Below, piece after piece: positions 1 through 14,300 of a stretch of DNA of 64,000 nucleotides. The DNA comes from Triplophysa rosa (taxonomy: Eukaryota; Chordata; Actinopteri; Cypriniformes; Nemacheilidae), in NCBI RefSeq assembly GCF_024868665.1, contig NC_079895.1, forward strand, positions 6,889,069 to 6,953,068. Direction: 5' to 3'. The position numbers and the translations under genes are program-made. The notes below the pieces were generated by a model. That model did not search any database. It was not told the DNA's origin and saw only the letters and a list, made by a program, of their open reading frames with translations. Numbering within the stretch: the first letter of the stretch is position 1; each line of letters starts with the position of its first letter.

Positions 1-739
1 ATATTAGAGGTACAGATCTAATTATATTAAGAAAGAGATAAAATATTGATACCAAAATATTGGTGTGCAATTTAAAAAAATACCGTAATCTCCTCAAAGA
101 TCAAAAAGATGGGTTAGGGTCACATATTTTACACTGTAAACACAAACGCTTCTACATATGCATATTTGTTTTTATGGTATCAAAAGTGGTATCAAGAACC
201 ATGAAACTTCACTAGTTTTAGTATCATGCCTGAAATTTATTTCTGAAAATGAGTACAGCACTCCCATGACTTTAAAGGTTAATCGTGGAGGCTTTAACCT
301 TTCCTGATATACTAGAGGGAAAATGAAGGGCAGTATGTGAACAGCAGGTGAATTTAATAAGAGCTCTCTCCATTCTCTCCACACCAGTGGCGCCAGTGAA
401 CATGCCCCCATCAGTGACTCATCCTACAGAGCCCAGCTCATTCATTTTTAACATATATTCACATTACAGCTCTTCTCGTTCCACAGCCATTCATCAACGC
501 CTCGTCAGATTTGCTCGTAATTAGGCTGAAAGCTGCGTGGAGAATGAAATAGGTAGGAGAATGGAATAGGAGACATGTCTGATTCGTCTGATTATAAACC
601 AAAGAGACTTTGGCTCTGGTGCTCGAGTAGTTTGAAATAACGGATTATGGGAAAACTGAGGATGTTAAGAAGGATTATTATAGTTTTACATTTAATACAT
701 TCACATGTATGTTTTGTTCAGTTAATTTTAGTGTTACAT

Positions 740-965
740 TAAGGGGCGGTTACATTAAACTTAGTACCAGACTAATTTAAATGTTAGAGGTGTCTCGATC
801 AAAAACAATTTACATTGACATATCCTAAAATATATCAGTGTGATTGTTTTGTCCCAATCTGCACACAGTAATGTTTCTGTAAAGCGTGTTTTTAAAAACG
901 AATTAAATATCCTAATTTAACTAAGGCATAGTCCTGGTTTAAGATAATCCCTGTCCAGGAAATTA
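740..965 (-). mobile_element. Decayed copy of the CCCGGTTTCACAG inverted-repeat element
   Basis: Read on the minus strand, this stretch matches the element at 35713-35935: the GACTATGCCTTAGTTAAATT block, then a segment resembling ATTACTG(G)TGTGCA, then GACAAAACAAT. The ends are eroded. It is a non-autonomous relic with no coding capacity. Confidence 0.6.
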
Positions 966-1452
966 TCCCAAAATGTTTTATTTTGGCCTTCATTTTTGTG
1001 AAGTATTGTTAAGCATGCACATTTAGTTTTAATCTAAGTTTTTAATATTCAATATAATTTCATTATTTTCTAACAAAGAACCACACACTGTTGCACCTGC
1101 CCTAAAAGAAACAATCAAGTTTGTATATAAAATAATAGCATAATAAAAGAAAAGCAATAAATAGCAATATTACATACTGGAGGATTTCAGATAAACTGAA
1201 TGAAACTTGAATTTCTAACATGAAATCAAAACTGCTGCACAATAATTAGCTTTAACTGATTTTTATAATTGTGGCATTGTTAATTATAGCAATTTGTTTC
1301 GAAAAATGGCACAAATTATCCTCAATATTTACTAAAATGCAGATATACGCCCCACATAGTCTAATTAATAAAACAGATTCTTAAAGATGCAACATGCATC
1401 ACAAGAGGCTTTGAATCGACAAAGATGACTTAAAGGAGCAATGTGTGATTTT

Positions 1453-1453
<1 letters not shown>

Positions 1454-1493
<40 letters not shown>
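1454..1493 (+). repeat. (AG)20 microsatellite
   Basis: This is an uninterrupted AG dinucleotide run of 20 units, in intronic or downstream sequence of pdia5. Confidence 0.97.
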
Positions 1494-1496
<3 letters not shown>

Positions 1497-1869
1497 TTGT
1501 GGGCAGAGTTTGGAGGAGAGACGTGAACTGAAATGGTTGTCAGTCAGCATCAGTCAGAATTGCTTGCATTGAATGTTTTTTTTCTCAAATCATTTTGCAA
1601 TGTAGCCTATAATAATCCAACAGTTTTAGTTTATTCGTATCTTAAGATTATAGGCCTAATGTGGAATGACACTTTTTAATGAACTGTTTTGTTGTAGGGG
1701 TACAGAGTAACTTACATTACATTCTTTTAGCAGTCAGTTATAGGCCTAATTAATATAGGCTATTCACAGGCTCAATTTTTTGTTTGAATTTACTTGGTTT
1801 TGCTCAATTTTATATTAAGTTGTATTGTATTTTATTGAAAAGCAAGACAAATTATAAAAAGCGAATTTT

Positions 1870-2022
1870 GACTATTCAGTTTGTGCAATAGTGAAAAAAA
1901 TGGTTAATAAATAGAAGAAATGCAAAAAACCATGTTAGGTGTTCGGTATTATTTGGCCTTCGGCCAAGTGTTTCACATCATGTTCAGCTTCGGCCAAGAA
2001 CTTTCGTTTCGGTGCATCCCTA
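1870..2022 (+). mobile_element. 3' fragment of a hAT-type element (TTCGGTGCATCCCTA end)
   Basis: The segment contains paired TTCGGCCAAG motifs and ends TTCGGTGCATCCCTA, the inverted form of the TAGGGATGCACCGAA terminus common to hAT-type elements in fish. No matching 5' terminus was found upstream, so it appears 5'-truncated. The left boundary is approximate. Confidence 0.6.
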
Positions 2023-2079
2023 CTTTCTACAGTACTTCAAATGCCCGCATGATCTCTTCCCTGTGTCAACATGAGAAAA

Positions 2080-2235
2080 CATGCACTGACTCAGCCGACG
2101 GCATCTTTTTGTACTGTGGTGGCCACCGTCATGTTTCGAAAGGGAGAGGTGAGCGGACGTGAGGGGAGGACTGAGAGATTGGTTGCAATTGTCAAACTCA
2201 CCGCTTGTGGCCGCTATAAATCCCGCTCTAGACCT
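2080..2235 (+). mobile_element. 3' fragment of the ~390-bp TTAA element (AGGTCCAG family)
   Basis: The sequence around TTTCGAAAGGGAGAGGTGAG and GGTTGCAATT, ending CTAGACCT followed by TTAA, matches the 3' third of the full copy at 5829-6216. It lies just 3' of pdia5 exon 5, only about 70 bp inside intron 5. The 5' two thirds are missing. Confidence 0.7.
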
Positions 2236-2302
2236 TTAATTCAATTGGAATTTTCTGAGAATTAAGGGTTAATCCCAATAAATACACAAATTAATAAATT
2301 AC

Positions 2303-2348
2303 CTTAAATGTGGCCGGCCTGTTGTATTCAGTGTTAAAGGTTCCATCC
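2303..2348 (-). CDS. pdia5: pdia5 coding exon 5: DGTFNTEYNRP segment (last exon in the window)
   Basis: The exon is 46 bp: one base completing Lys, then 15 codons reading DGTFNTEYNRPATFK. The human counterpart is DGAFHTEYNRAVTFK. The acceptor is TTGCTTTCAG ending at 2349 and the donor is GTAATT from 2302. It is separated from exon 4 by only 119 bp, an unusually compact intron for this locus. The following human segment (SIVAFLKDP) is not found between here and position 1, so exon 6 should lie outside the window. Confidence 0.94.
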
Positions 2349-5300
2349 CTGAAAGCAACACAAAACTAAAAGATTAATGTCTGTAGTTGTAGATTCTCAG
2401 TAATAATCCAATAAGACCTTCAACAGGCATCGTTCTATTGAGCTTAGAAAACAGAGACTATTCTTACTTGTAATGCAGGACTTCGACTCCTTTGGTTTTC
2501 GAGCTAGGGTCTACCTTGACTTTTTTACAGAGTTTACGGCCTTCTGTATCTCTGTGGGCAAAAGCACAGAAAACGATACATGAATTGTCAATTATATAAA
2601 ATAAACAGTTGTTTGTGGTAGCATTTTAGAATTTAAAAAGCTACGTCGGCTACATCTCGAACATCTCAGAACCTGAATCGTTGTTGAGATACGTAAAGTC
2701 AGCGTAAATTATGGATTGAAATTGACTATTCCTTTAAGGGTTAGGTTCAAAGTGTTACAACATAGTGTAGTAAGAACATGGTACATACATCTAAAACAGG
2801 ACTGTGAAACAAGGTTCTACCAATAAAACTGAAAATTTCTTTGTACTTTATGTTTATGGGTATATTATACTGAAAAGTGAAGATGGAATCTGAATTTAAA
2901 AAAAGCATTCTCCATTCAATACTGAATAGCACACAATCCAGGCATAATGCAAAAAGAAAGAGCAAAGTATAAAGCAACCATATTGTATACAAAGTCTGCA
3001 AGCACAATAAATTAACTTCATGCTTTTTGTCGTGCAAACTCTTAGGCAAAAGCAAACATTGAAGTCATGGCAAATTATGCTCAACAAGGATTATAATCAC
3101 ATTATTCAATTATAAAACAAGCCCTCCAGGGGCATTTGTCATGCAAATTGATGCAGCCAAAAACCTGAAGTGATACAATTAATGTCCCGAGACATTAAAT
3201 AAATTGCTGTTCCAGCAATCCATGACCGTTCATGGGAAGCGACAGATGACCATAGCAATAAGCTAATGTAAGGGCTGCTGCTCAGTTTGGCAACCTCTGT
3301 CATTTTTCTCTTCCTGAAGGACAAGATGTTCAGCTGTATTTTCTTTAGTCTATTGTATAAGCTTGGCCTTACTTTCATTCCAGGGCTCCAGACTGCGACT
3401 AAATGGTCCCATTTTGCGATCAGTTTTCGAGACAGCGCGAGCATTTACAAGTACTCGCGCATGTGCGACCTGCAAATTTGGATTTTCTTCTAGTTGTTAT
3501 TTCATGTGAAAAGATGAGTAGAAAGCGAGCCCGCCACCAGTGCAGGCTGTGTGTGATAGTGAACTGCGTGGGTCACTCGCGTCGCGGACGCGCACAATCC
3601 AGGTCGTCATTGACAAGTTTACACACAACTGGCCTCATTTATCAATCTAACGTAGAAACGAGCACAGATCGGCGCGCAGAAATCATCTTACTACAGGGTT
3701 TACATGAGATTCATCAAACATTCGTATGCCGCCAATCTTATCGTACGAATGATCGTACCTTGATAAATGTGGCAGCTGAAATTGGTCGTAATTTACGTAT
3801 AACGCCCCTATAATTTCAGGGTGTAGACGCCTCGCCCCTAGATTTTGCGACATGGAGAAACGTAATCCGGCCAAAAAGAGGAACTTTTCCGATTTAGAAA
3901 TTAAAGTTTAACCTTGATAAGCGGAATCAAAGGAAGTAAAAAAAAACTGTTTTGGAAAGAGATCGCTGCTGTTTTGTAAATATGATGCAAATATTTTATT
4001 TTATTATAGTGTTCCACCATTAAAAAGTTACACTGAAAGTATTGTTGTTGCTTTACATTACTTTGGTTGTACAATGCAAATTTAAACAAAATTAATCTGA
4101 CTTCAGTCTGGAAAAACTTTAAGTTACATTAATGTGTTAATGTGAAAACGAATGTATATATACATTACTGATCATTTTTAGGCCACAATTATAGAATAAT
4201 GTTTATATGTAAATGTTTTTATACAGTTTTCTTCATTTAGGTGAAGAAAAAATGGTCTGTGGCGGAGGAGATAGATGCATGTTTCTAAGCAGGATAAAGG
4301 TTTAAAATCTAATGCTGCTAATCTTGCATTTCAGGCTGTTTAAATCAACCACACACAGTTTTGTTTGCTTCATTTATTTTTTCTCTTTCAAATCTGTCAG
4401 AGGCAGGACCAGCGGTCTTCAGCCCCCACAAACCGGCCTGGAGCCTGCCACACAAAACCAGGCAACCTCGAGCTGTGACCCAGTGCACATCTTCCACCCC
4501 ATCGAACATCGCACAAATAAAAAAAAACATTAAATCATGCGTTTTGTCTGTTTTCGTTTGAATGCATATTTGTCAAACAAAGAAGCTCATCTTGCAAATA
4601 GGTAAACTAACCCATTGCATAAAAATATATTGATTAGGCCTATTGTAGTTTTTAAAATGTTTGACTTTTAATTTGTGCATTTTAATTGTCGTAAATTATC
4701 TTAGAAGTAGCCTAAAATTTCCTTAAAGTTTTGTACACCAAAGCACCCGTTAACCTTGTAATTTCAAACAATTAAATTATCATATAATAAATAATTAAAT
4801 AATTTAAAATACTTTATTAATGTAATGAAAAAAAGAAATCGCATCGGAATCTATTTTTACATTTGTTATACTAAACGAAAAAAACCTATTCTTACTATTT
4901 GTCATTATTTCTTTTCAGTTATCAAAAGGGTAAAGCGTACACAGATTCAAATCTCAAAACTTGCGTACACAAACTGAGACCCGTCGTGAGATTTGATCGT
5001 AGCAACCGCTCACGTCCAATTTGATAAATGACAAGTTTTGCGTGGAAACGACCGTACGCCCAGTTTTCGGTCGTACGCTCGTTTCATAAATGAGGCCCAA
5101 CGTGCGTACATCATTACAAGTCGCTGTTTGGTGTGACGGATTTTTTAAGCCTGAGGATGAACAATTTGATATTTGAGACGTTTAAAATGAAACTAACAGC
5201 AGAGGAGCACAGGAAACTTCATTTATCTGTTGAATACTTGAGACAGCGCTGGATCATTTCAATCCGTTCACAGCAAGAACGAACGACAGGCAAATGCTCT

Positions 5301-8300
5301 TGTTAAGTTTTATTTTACGTTATATTTACATGTGTTGTGAACATGAGGAAACGTGCCCTTAATATACAATAAAATTATCGTTAGAACGTAATAACACAAG
5401 ACCTTTCATTTTGCTTTGATGTGTAACACTGTAAACCATTACATATATACTTTTTGACAAGCACAATTTCTGTTGGTTCAAATGAATTCAGATTACAGTC
5501 TCTCATTTTTTGCTTGGGCCCCTAACATTTTCAGTCAGGGGCTACATTGCTCCTAGTAAACATTTTTTACTAGGAATTCAGAGCCACAGGTCTTCAGAAA
5601 AAAATGACTGTGTTTATCCTTCTCAGTTTAATGCATTGAGTGGAAAAGCAAACTTCATAAAGTTCTGTAAGATAAATCAGAGCTCTTTCAATTCACTGCA
5701 CAAAAGATGCACAGACTACGTATCCTTGTTTTTTTGTCTTTTTTATAGTTTTGCTGAGTGGTCATTGTGGTTATTTTTAAATAAGTCTATAGTACTATGG
5801 ACATGATCACAGTCTATTTATTTATTAAAGGTCCAATATGTAATTTTTTGAAGGATCTATTGACAGAAATGCAATATAATATACACAACTCTGTCTTCCG
5901 AGGTGTATAAAGACCTTACATAATGAAGTGTTATGTTTTTATTACCTTAGAATGAGCTACTGCTATCTACATACAATACACCGCGGGTCCCCTTGCATGA
6001 AATCCCCCATGTTGTTTCTACAGTAGCCCTAAACGGATAAACTGGAGAGCGTAAATACGTTATCTCCTTCGGCAAAGAAGCGAAAACGTGATGACATCTT
6101 AGTCCTGTGTCAGCCTTCATTGTGCTTCGAAAGGAAGGGGTGAGCGGAGGTGTGAACCTTTGGTTACAATTCACAACCTCGCCGCTAGATGCTGCTATAT
6201 TTCATACACTGGACCTTTAATACAGTATAGCTCATATTGCACTATTTGTGCATAGTCTTATTACTATTCATGAGGTAATATTCATGCGCTAACTATCACA
6301 TCCATACCCCCTTCGCCACTCTCTAAAATAAAGCGATGATGCGCACTCAGTACCTACCAAACATATCTTTATCAAAGAGCCAATGACAAAAGTAAAAACA
6401 CTCTCGCCACAATGGACATCTAAATGGACATCTAAAAGGACTCACAATTACCTGCTTCCTGTGACATCGCAAATACACCCACAACTTCCCCGAGAGCCAC
6501 ATATCCCAATTGAAAAGACTCTCTTGAGCGTTAATGAGCATGAAAATGTATTACATAAAGAACAAATAGGAGCAAAGAAGACTCTGAGCCTAATTTAAAG
6601 CTCCATGCTAATGGAAATTCAAAGAGATGGAATTAAATTACATTTCTGACAGCAACCGTCATCAGCCGGCTGCTTCCCCCTCACCATCCCCTACAGGCAG
6701 ATGAGACGACATCATTAGTGTTATGCACGTCCCACGTAACGCCTCGGTGGGAGGGCCGAGCGAGGTGTGCGAAAAGCAGCGCTCTGTCTGTCAGGTGGGA
6801 AACTCAATTAGACGCGCAGAGTAGCGAACGCGATGACTCATCGCAAATGGCAAATCTTCAGGCTTGCAGACAGACAGCCTCTGGTCCTGAGAAAAATTGA
6901 TGGCATATTGTTTGTTAAATCCAGTCGCCTTATTTAATTCAGTGAGAAAAGACACTGGATCATTCAGTCTCCAAGATTACTTGCATTCCGGTTTTCTTCA
7001 TACTCACAAAAAAGTGGCCTCAATGAATCCAAATGAAGTCTCAAAAAGATGACTTAAAAGTTGGTTTTAGAAACTGAAACTAGGAATGTGATTTGACAAC
7101 AAGCTGAAGTGTTTATTCTAATCATCAGAGACATCACGACAACTTTTGTAATGTCATTTCTCAAAGCAATCATTTTTCAAGCAGAGAAGCTGAGATATGA
7201 CGGGTGCGTTACCCGAACTGGGATGCATTTACATTTACCTATTATTCATTTGACAGATGCTTTTATCCAAAAAAACATTTCATCAATATATGCATACCCT
7301 GGGAATCGAATCCATGACCCTTGGCATTAGTAGCACGATAATGGAAACACCAATAGTCAGTAGTTTTAACACGTTTTGTTCTTAGTTTTTTTTCTGGCTG
7401 TAATTTTAGATAGTTTAGTAGTAGTATGCAATAAGATTTTTTTCTCAATTTTAGGCATACTGCCTCTCCTGCATGCCTCTGAAGTGACATATTTGATAAG
7501 CTTTGCTTTTAAATACACAATCAAGCTAGTAACTGTATGAAACCGGTTAATATTTGATAACACTGCTCAACAACTCTGTTTAAACAGAGCACTGCTGACA
7601 CACGAAAATAAAATATGAAAATTAAACTCATAATTGAAACAGTAAGAAAGCTTGCCAGCCTTAGCAAACAGCGTAGCAGTGACATGCTCAAAACCAATCG
7701 ATTCAGACTTACCCACAATTCACCCATGCGATAGTGCCCAGTCCTTTCACAGCCTCAGCCACATCAGACAAAAGCTTCAGATGTGCATCTCCAGATGAAG
7801 CTGAGGACACAAGAACACATTCCAAGTTAAAAGAAAAGAAAAACAACAGTTAAAGATGAATTTGACACTTCAATAGATACCATCATTGTATGTTGTACAG
7901 TATATGTGCATTACACATATTCTAAAAAGAAATGTTCTCTTCATTTGGTATTCATTGGGCTATGTTAAGAAAAGCATGTCAACAATTGCTCTGACGTATT
8001 CTGCAATACAATTGTATTGCAATACTACAATTCAATTACAATTATAAACGATGTAAACACTGCTGTTTTTGATGCACTTGAAGTCTTAAATACGTCTTAA
8101 AAATGAAACAGGAAGTGGTCTATACTGTAAACATTTTGAAATGATTGGATGACCTTTTAATTTAATACACACAACAAAGAACACTGTATTGTATCCCACA
8201 ATCCAATGCACTCTACTTGACCTTCAGATTAGATTTTTTAAGCACGCCTAACATTTTCAGACAGACCACTGGAGCTTATATATATATATAGACATCCTTT

Positions 8301-11300
8301 TGTTAAGCTTGTATGATTTACAGACAAAATGTTCATCAGAGACTGAAGGTTCTATCACAGTTGCACATATCCAGAGTGTTTTCTGATCTCACATAAAAAT
8401 CACCCATAAAAAAACAACCCTGTGCTTAAGTATTAAATACATAAATAACTATTGAATATATGTGCACATTGTTTAACTGTTGGGCATTTATCATTACCAA
8501 GCGGTGTGGGATTGCTGCTGTCGACGGCGGTGCATAATGCTTAGTGTTTATTGGGTGATAAAAATGGCACTACAGCTATAGACCAATGTTGTGACAAAGT
8601 GAAGAAGCTAAAATCAACAATGATACAAAATTAAATAAGAAACATACAACATTTGTTTTGCTGTATTTCTACAAGGTCTCCAGTCTTACTGACAGATAAG
8701 AGCTGCTGTTTGTACTCAAGCTGATGATAAAAGTATTTATACATGGAGCAACAGAACAGTGTGAAAGAACCTAGCATGATTTACTAGCTGCAGATTTACA
8801 CATTTCTGACAGTCTGAGATGTTCTACCTAGCGACCGAAGACTCAGAATTCACATTCTGCTTTCTTAACTATACTCACATGAGTCAAGGAAACCCGGTAA
8901 TGATTTGAGGGAAAGTTTACAGGTTCTACCTTGAGCATTGATTCTTTTACGGTTAATGGGTTTTACTGTAACTAAGCCAAAGGGGATGGACTTCCGGATG
9001 AGAGCATCCGTGAACCACCTGATTATGATCCCTATGTATTTATGTATTCTAAAGGGCCAAACACTATAACTATGGCGGTACATTCAATTTCAATCTTAAG
9101 TATGTGAATGGAGTAGAATAAAAATACTAGCAATTTTGCAGACTAAGAGCCTGGTGTCTCTTAAAGGTGCCGTGTGTAATTTTGTGGAGGATCTATAGAC
9201 AGAAATGCAATATAATATACATATACTAAGACCTTAAATAATGAAGCGTAATGTTTTTATTACCTTAGAATGAGCTACTTCAAATCTACATACTGTACAC
9301 CGCGGGTCCCCTTGCATGGAATTCACCATGTTGTTTCTACAGTAGCCCTGAACGGACAAACTGCTCTACAGTGTGCCTTTTGTAAATATGTTATCTCCTT
9401 CGGCAAAGAAGCAAAAACGTGATGAAATTTCAGATGAACAATTCTTTTTGACACAGCACAAGTTTCTGCATTTTTGTGAATTTGGACCATTGAGATTTGA
9501 ATGTGGGCAGAGGTACTTAGCACAACGCCACAGAAACGTAATCGAAAAAATTCTGATTGACATAATGCTTTTATTGTACCACCCCCGTTATAATACGTCA
9601 AGGGACTATAACAGCTACCACTGCACCACGGATGCATCTAATGGGGAACAAATATGCAGGGGTGGGGAATGTAAACAGCATGCTGAAATGTTTCATTGGA
9701 TGAGTAGCTGGAGTCTGCCATCAATCAAGTTCACTGCTCGATACACAGTCTTATCCAATGACCTCATGTGGTCGAAATGGATCATGAATTATGAAACTCA
9801 TAAATCTTGAACAGCAAGACCTTGAGAGGCTCTTTCCTTGCTTTGAGGGTGGGGTGGATTGTTTATGGACTGTTAATCCATAGGGTACTCATACATGTTG
9901 CTGCATTCGCTACTTCTGCTTACAACAGCTGATGCGATGCAAAATGAAGCAAAAAAAGGTTGATTTTAGCGAGTGAGTATCTCTCGAGAAAGCGGCTGAA
10001 TGTGTGCTAAACGTTTATTGCTTTATTTTCTTTGTGAATGGCTTCACGATTAATATTACACACTCAGCCAATAGGTGTGGCAAGTAAAGTAAACAAACCA
10101 GTCAGATGTTGTGACATACAGTATGTGGAATGTGGAGAAACCTATTTTTGCAAGGTGACTCACCTACCTAGTAAAGAATCATAGCTTTTAATTTCAACAT
10201 TGTTCGAAGTATTCATATAGAGTGCCGCAGGGATGACGTATTTTTGTAGGCCAACCCGGAAGATCATAAAAAATAAGCTTTTTGATTATCAATGGTTTAT
10301 GATACTTACATGTTTTGCCTATCAAGATCATCTTTACAAATTAACACATCATTTATTATTTTTGAAGCCTTGATACGATCGCCAGAAGTAAAAACCTAAC
10401 ATGAGGCTATAAACAGACTACACTATGGTCGCTCCATCAACATCACCACCACCAAGCCTCTGACAACTCTTTTAAACTTTAATAAAAACAAACTTTAATA
10501 AAACGTGTTCCCTGATAAGTAATTACTCTGTGAATCAATCCCCATCCACGTTTTTGAGATTTGAGTCCATGTTGATGACGTTTAATGTGGCCGCCAATGT
10601 ATGTATGCTTTTAGCAACTTGTTTTTAAAAACATGTAAAAACTCACGAACGGGTTATGGTGTGTTTTATGTCGTAGAATAAAACACACAAATATTTCGAG
10701 GTTTTGGTAACCCCCTTATTTCAGCAAAGATAATATACATTAAGAAGATGCACCACTGCCATTACAAAGAATGGAGAGGAATGCAACGCTCAATATGGCC
10801 GCTCTAGCGAAGAAAGCCCCGCCTTGAAGTAGAGCGATCCAATCATCACTCGACAAAAACAGACTATTCTTTGGGGCAGAGCTCATGAGGCGCTTGCCAA
10901 CCTGTGCGGATGTGCAGCAGCTGCTTTATGTGCCAAATCACAGCACAATGCATGTGGCATTTTCAGTGTTGCTGAAAAGGGTGCTAGTGCAACGTTCAAG
11001 CACTCTTTTGTCTTTTCTTTGAGGTCAACTGAAAAAGCAGAGTAAGAGTTTAAAGAGAATCTTACGGAGCAAGTCGACATGTTAATGGCTGGCGACCTGA
11101 AGAATAACATCATGAAGGTAACTCAATAGCCCCCCTTGACTATTGAGACGTATTGCTGTATGAACGCTTGTTAAGAATGTAGACTGAGACCATGCATTAA
11201 ATGTGTTTGTAATGCAATAAAACACACATCCATTGACATCTGTGAAGTTCATAATCGGCTACTAAAGATGAAACACATTTAAAGCATCTGTAACACGATA

Positions 11301-14300
11301 GTCCAACAGTAAGAGGGAGACTGACCTGACTTGGTATATAGGACAAGAACATTAGTTCTGGTCCTTAGAAGTTTCTTGAAATCCTTGTGATCATTGACTT
11401 TTTCTATGAGTGGAGACACCTTCACTGCCTGGAGAGCAGATAACACTGTAACCTGAGGAGAAGAGAGACACAGAGACAGACATGATCATTTTTCACTGTC
11501 AAGGCCAAATATCACAGGCGCTTCAGAACAATATGCCCAACTGTGGAAATACAATTGCTGCACTTTTGTGAATCACAACAGTGTCAAACCATGATGATAT
11601 AGAGCAAAGATGCCATCAGCCATTACACACAAAAGTCAGCATATCATAAAAATACATACTTTGCTAAATTGCTACACTAGACATTGGAAAAATGGTGAGC
11701 ATCAAATGAATAAACTGATCTATTCTTTATTTATTTGAGATTTTTTAATTGCACATTTTATATTATAGTGGCTGCAAAACATAAAAACATATGTATCTGA
11801 AGGTAAGAGAACATTCTGCAAGACTCCATCACTCTCTCCACAGCTGTTTTCAATCCGAGTTTGGATGGAGCAAACCGAGCTGATGAAGGTGACATAAAGC
11901 TCCTGTCATCTAAAGCAGAGGAAAATGACAAGAGCAGACACAAACGCAGACAGTCAACCAACCTATCACACACTGATGTTCTCAATATGCACACATGCTA
12001 GATGAGGAATTACACAACCACGAGATATGACTAAACTGTTACAGGACAAGACTGATCGAATGTTATTTCACATAACCTGCAGTTTTCAGCAGGAAATAAA
12101 GCGTCTGACAGCTGTTTGTAGAGTTTTGCACTTTTTTATGTAGCAGATATTAAAGAGGAACTTAAAGAAGTTAAGGTGGTAATGCACAAGTTACTACTCC
12201 AAGAGCATTTTCTGAAACAAAGATGCAAAAATATCTGCGTTTTGCCAAACAGACCATTATTTTAAAATGTCAGAAAAAGAAAAAGTTGTTTTTGTCTGTG
12301 TGTAGCAACTGCAAAAGTGTACGAGGGCTGGTCTCAAACATGTAGCAGAGAAAAATAAACCTTTCCATTCTAAAATGGTCATGGAACTCACCGAAGACCT
12401 TCACAAGCATAAAAAATGGACCTTAGTGGGAAAATCATTAAAAATAGTTTATAGTAAAAAAAATGGTAGTGTACAGACTTCAACACTCCATCCACAATGT
12501 TGCATGCATTATGTTCCCTCTTCTTCCTTTTATTTCCTGTTTCTTGTCCATCCCTCAATATCTATAAAAATGGCAAAAAGGTGTCAAAAAGTACCACATT
12601 TTGTTCCATGCATAGCATACAGGATATCTTTAATGGATCAAGGCTCTGAAGTAACAGAGCAAATGTTCTTTTCCTGAAATGAATGCTTAAATATTTGGTG
12701 TACACGTCACTTCCTCTTTGTGAAAGGCCAGGTTCGGATAGTCCGGTTCGGGCAAGGGACTGTCGCTCCGGAGATTCACTCGGGGTGGGCTGCCATCAGT
12801 AAACTAACGGTACCGTTTAGCGTGTTGACAAAATGTTTATTCTCTCCTACTTGTAAGTCGCTTTGGATAAAAGCATCTGTTAAATGAATAAATGTAAATG
12901 TGAAAGCACACAGGGGTCAGCTGACTGGACAACCTGTTAAACTCGGTGACATCCATGTGGCCCTGGAGCCCTTGGAGCAGTTGTATGAAGATGACAGTCT
13001 GGGCTAATTAAAGTCCTGCAAATCTGAAGGACCTGAGAAATCACACCTCTGACAGGGAGCGCAGACCCCATGGTGCATTATAAAGAAATGTCAGAGCAAC
13101 TCACTAAAGTATTAGAGAGGAAAACTTTAATTGAGTTGCTGAAGGGATCGGATAACGAATCAAACTGTTATACTTCCTATACCATATAAACATACTATGT
13201 ATCTTCTTAACAGTTATAACTTTCTGGACTTTTCTGAATTCAAAAAGACTGTTTAAACTACTAATAGGCCTACATCTCACTTTGACGTTTGGGATATTTT
13301 GACATCAGACAGGTCAGTGGCTCTCCACCATCGGTATACCTACATAGGTTGCTTGGTTTTTAAACTCTATGAAATAGAAACAAATTGCTGTCCTTCCAAA
13401 ATTCACAGTTCTTTAGGAAATTAAAAAACATTGTAAAGTTGGCAAGCACTTTTAAATACTTTTAATTGGTTAGATTTGTGCAAAACCTAGTAAAAAACAT
13501 AAAGGGTGACTCAAACTAATGATTTATGGCAAAAAATATCACAAAATATGGATGTGATATGTAAGTGCTGTTAAAACTTGTAGCAGAATATATTTGCATA
13601 TCTAGAAATGTCTCAGGAACAAACTAGAATTTCTCTTATAGGTGTTATTTCATCAGTTGTATATTAAATGTCTCATCTGGACCTTATTCAGTTTATAAAT
13701 ACATTCATTTTTTAAAATTCTTTGATTCTATTCTTTTTTTCTTGAACATGTGAAAGACAAACAAGCGCAGTTATCTCTCTACAGGTTAGAAAGCAGTTAC
13801 TAAAGGCGTCTTTACACAGGCGAGTTAAGGCGTCTCTGTGGCGGATTAAATTTCTGTGTAAAGACGCAATGCCGCACGAAAGCCGATCTAAAATATGCCG
13901 CCTCTGACCCTCCTCAGACCCTAGTATCAAAGCGACTCTGATGCGGCTCAGGTTTAGTGTAAATGAAGGTGAAGTGAAGATGAGTGAAGATAAAGCCAAA
14001 AACACACAGCCACATTTGTTTTAGGCTAATAATAACAACACAGGTTTTTTAAATAATTCAAACAAATTTTTCGTTTCATTTTTTCATAAAATGATTTAAT
14101 GAGGAAAAATGTTTGGAGTATTTTTGTTTACTCAGGCAGGCTGTGGCACAGTTTGAATGCAGGATGTAAATTTTGAGACCGTTTTCAGCCATTAAAATAG
14201 TTTAGATTAGTTTTTAATGGCACAATACATTTATTTCGTTTCGTTTCTTTTTAAAGTTAATTTAGAAAAATGTTTGGAGTATGATTGTTTGTGACTCAGG

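Noticed and set aside
172..411. Minus-strand ORF at the left edge as pdia5 exon 6
   Set aside because: The peptide lacks the expected conserved segment (VAFLKDP, then PLWEE-like) and no phase-0 acceptor leads into such a sequence.
10883..11113. Minus-strand 76-codon ORF just downstream of exon 2 as coding or as a gag remnant
   Set aside because: No motif such as a CCHC zinc knuckle is visible, and it is not flanked by splice sites compatible with pdia5.
11758..11994. Minus-strand 78-codon ORF as an extra pdia5 exon
   Set aside because: It lies in intron 1 between exons that already join in frame with a complete signal peptide. It has no matching PDIA5 peptide and no correctly phased splice sites.
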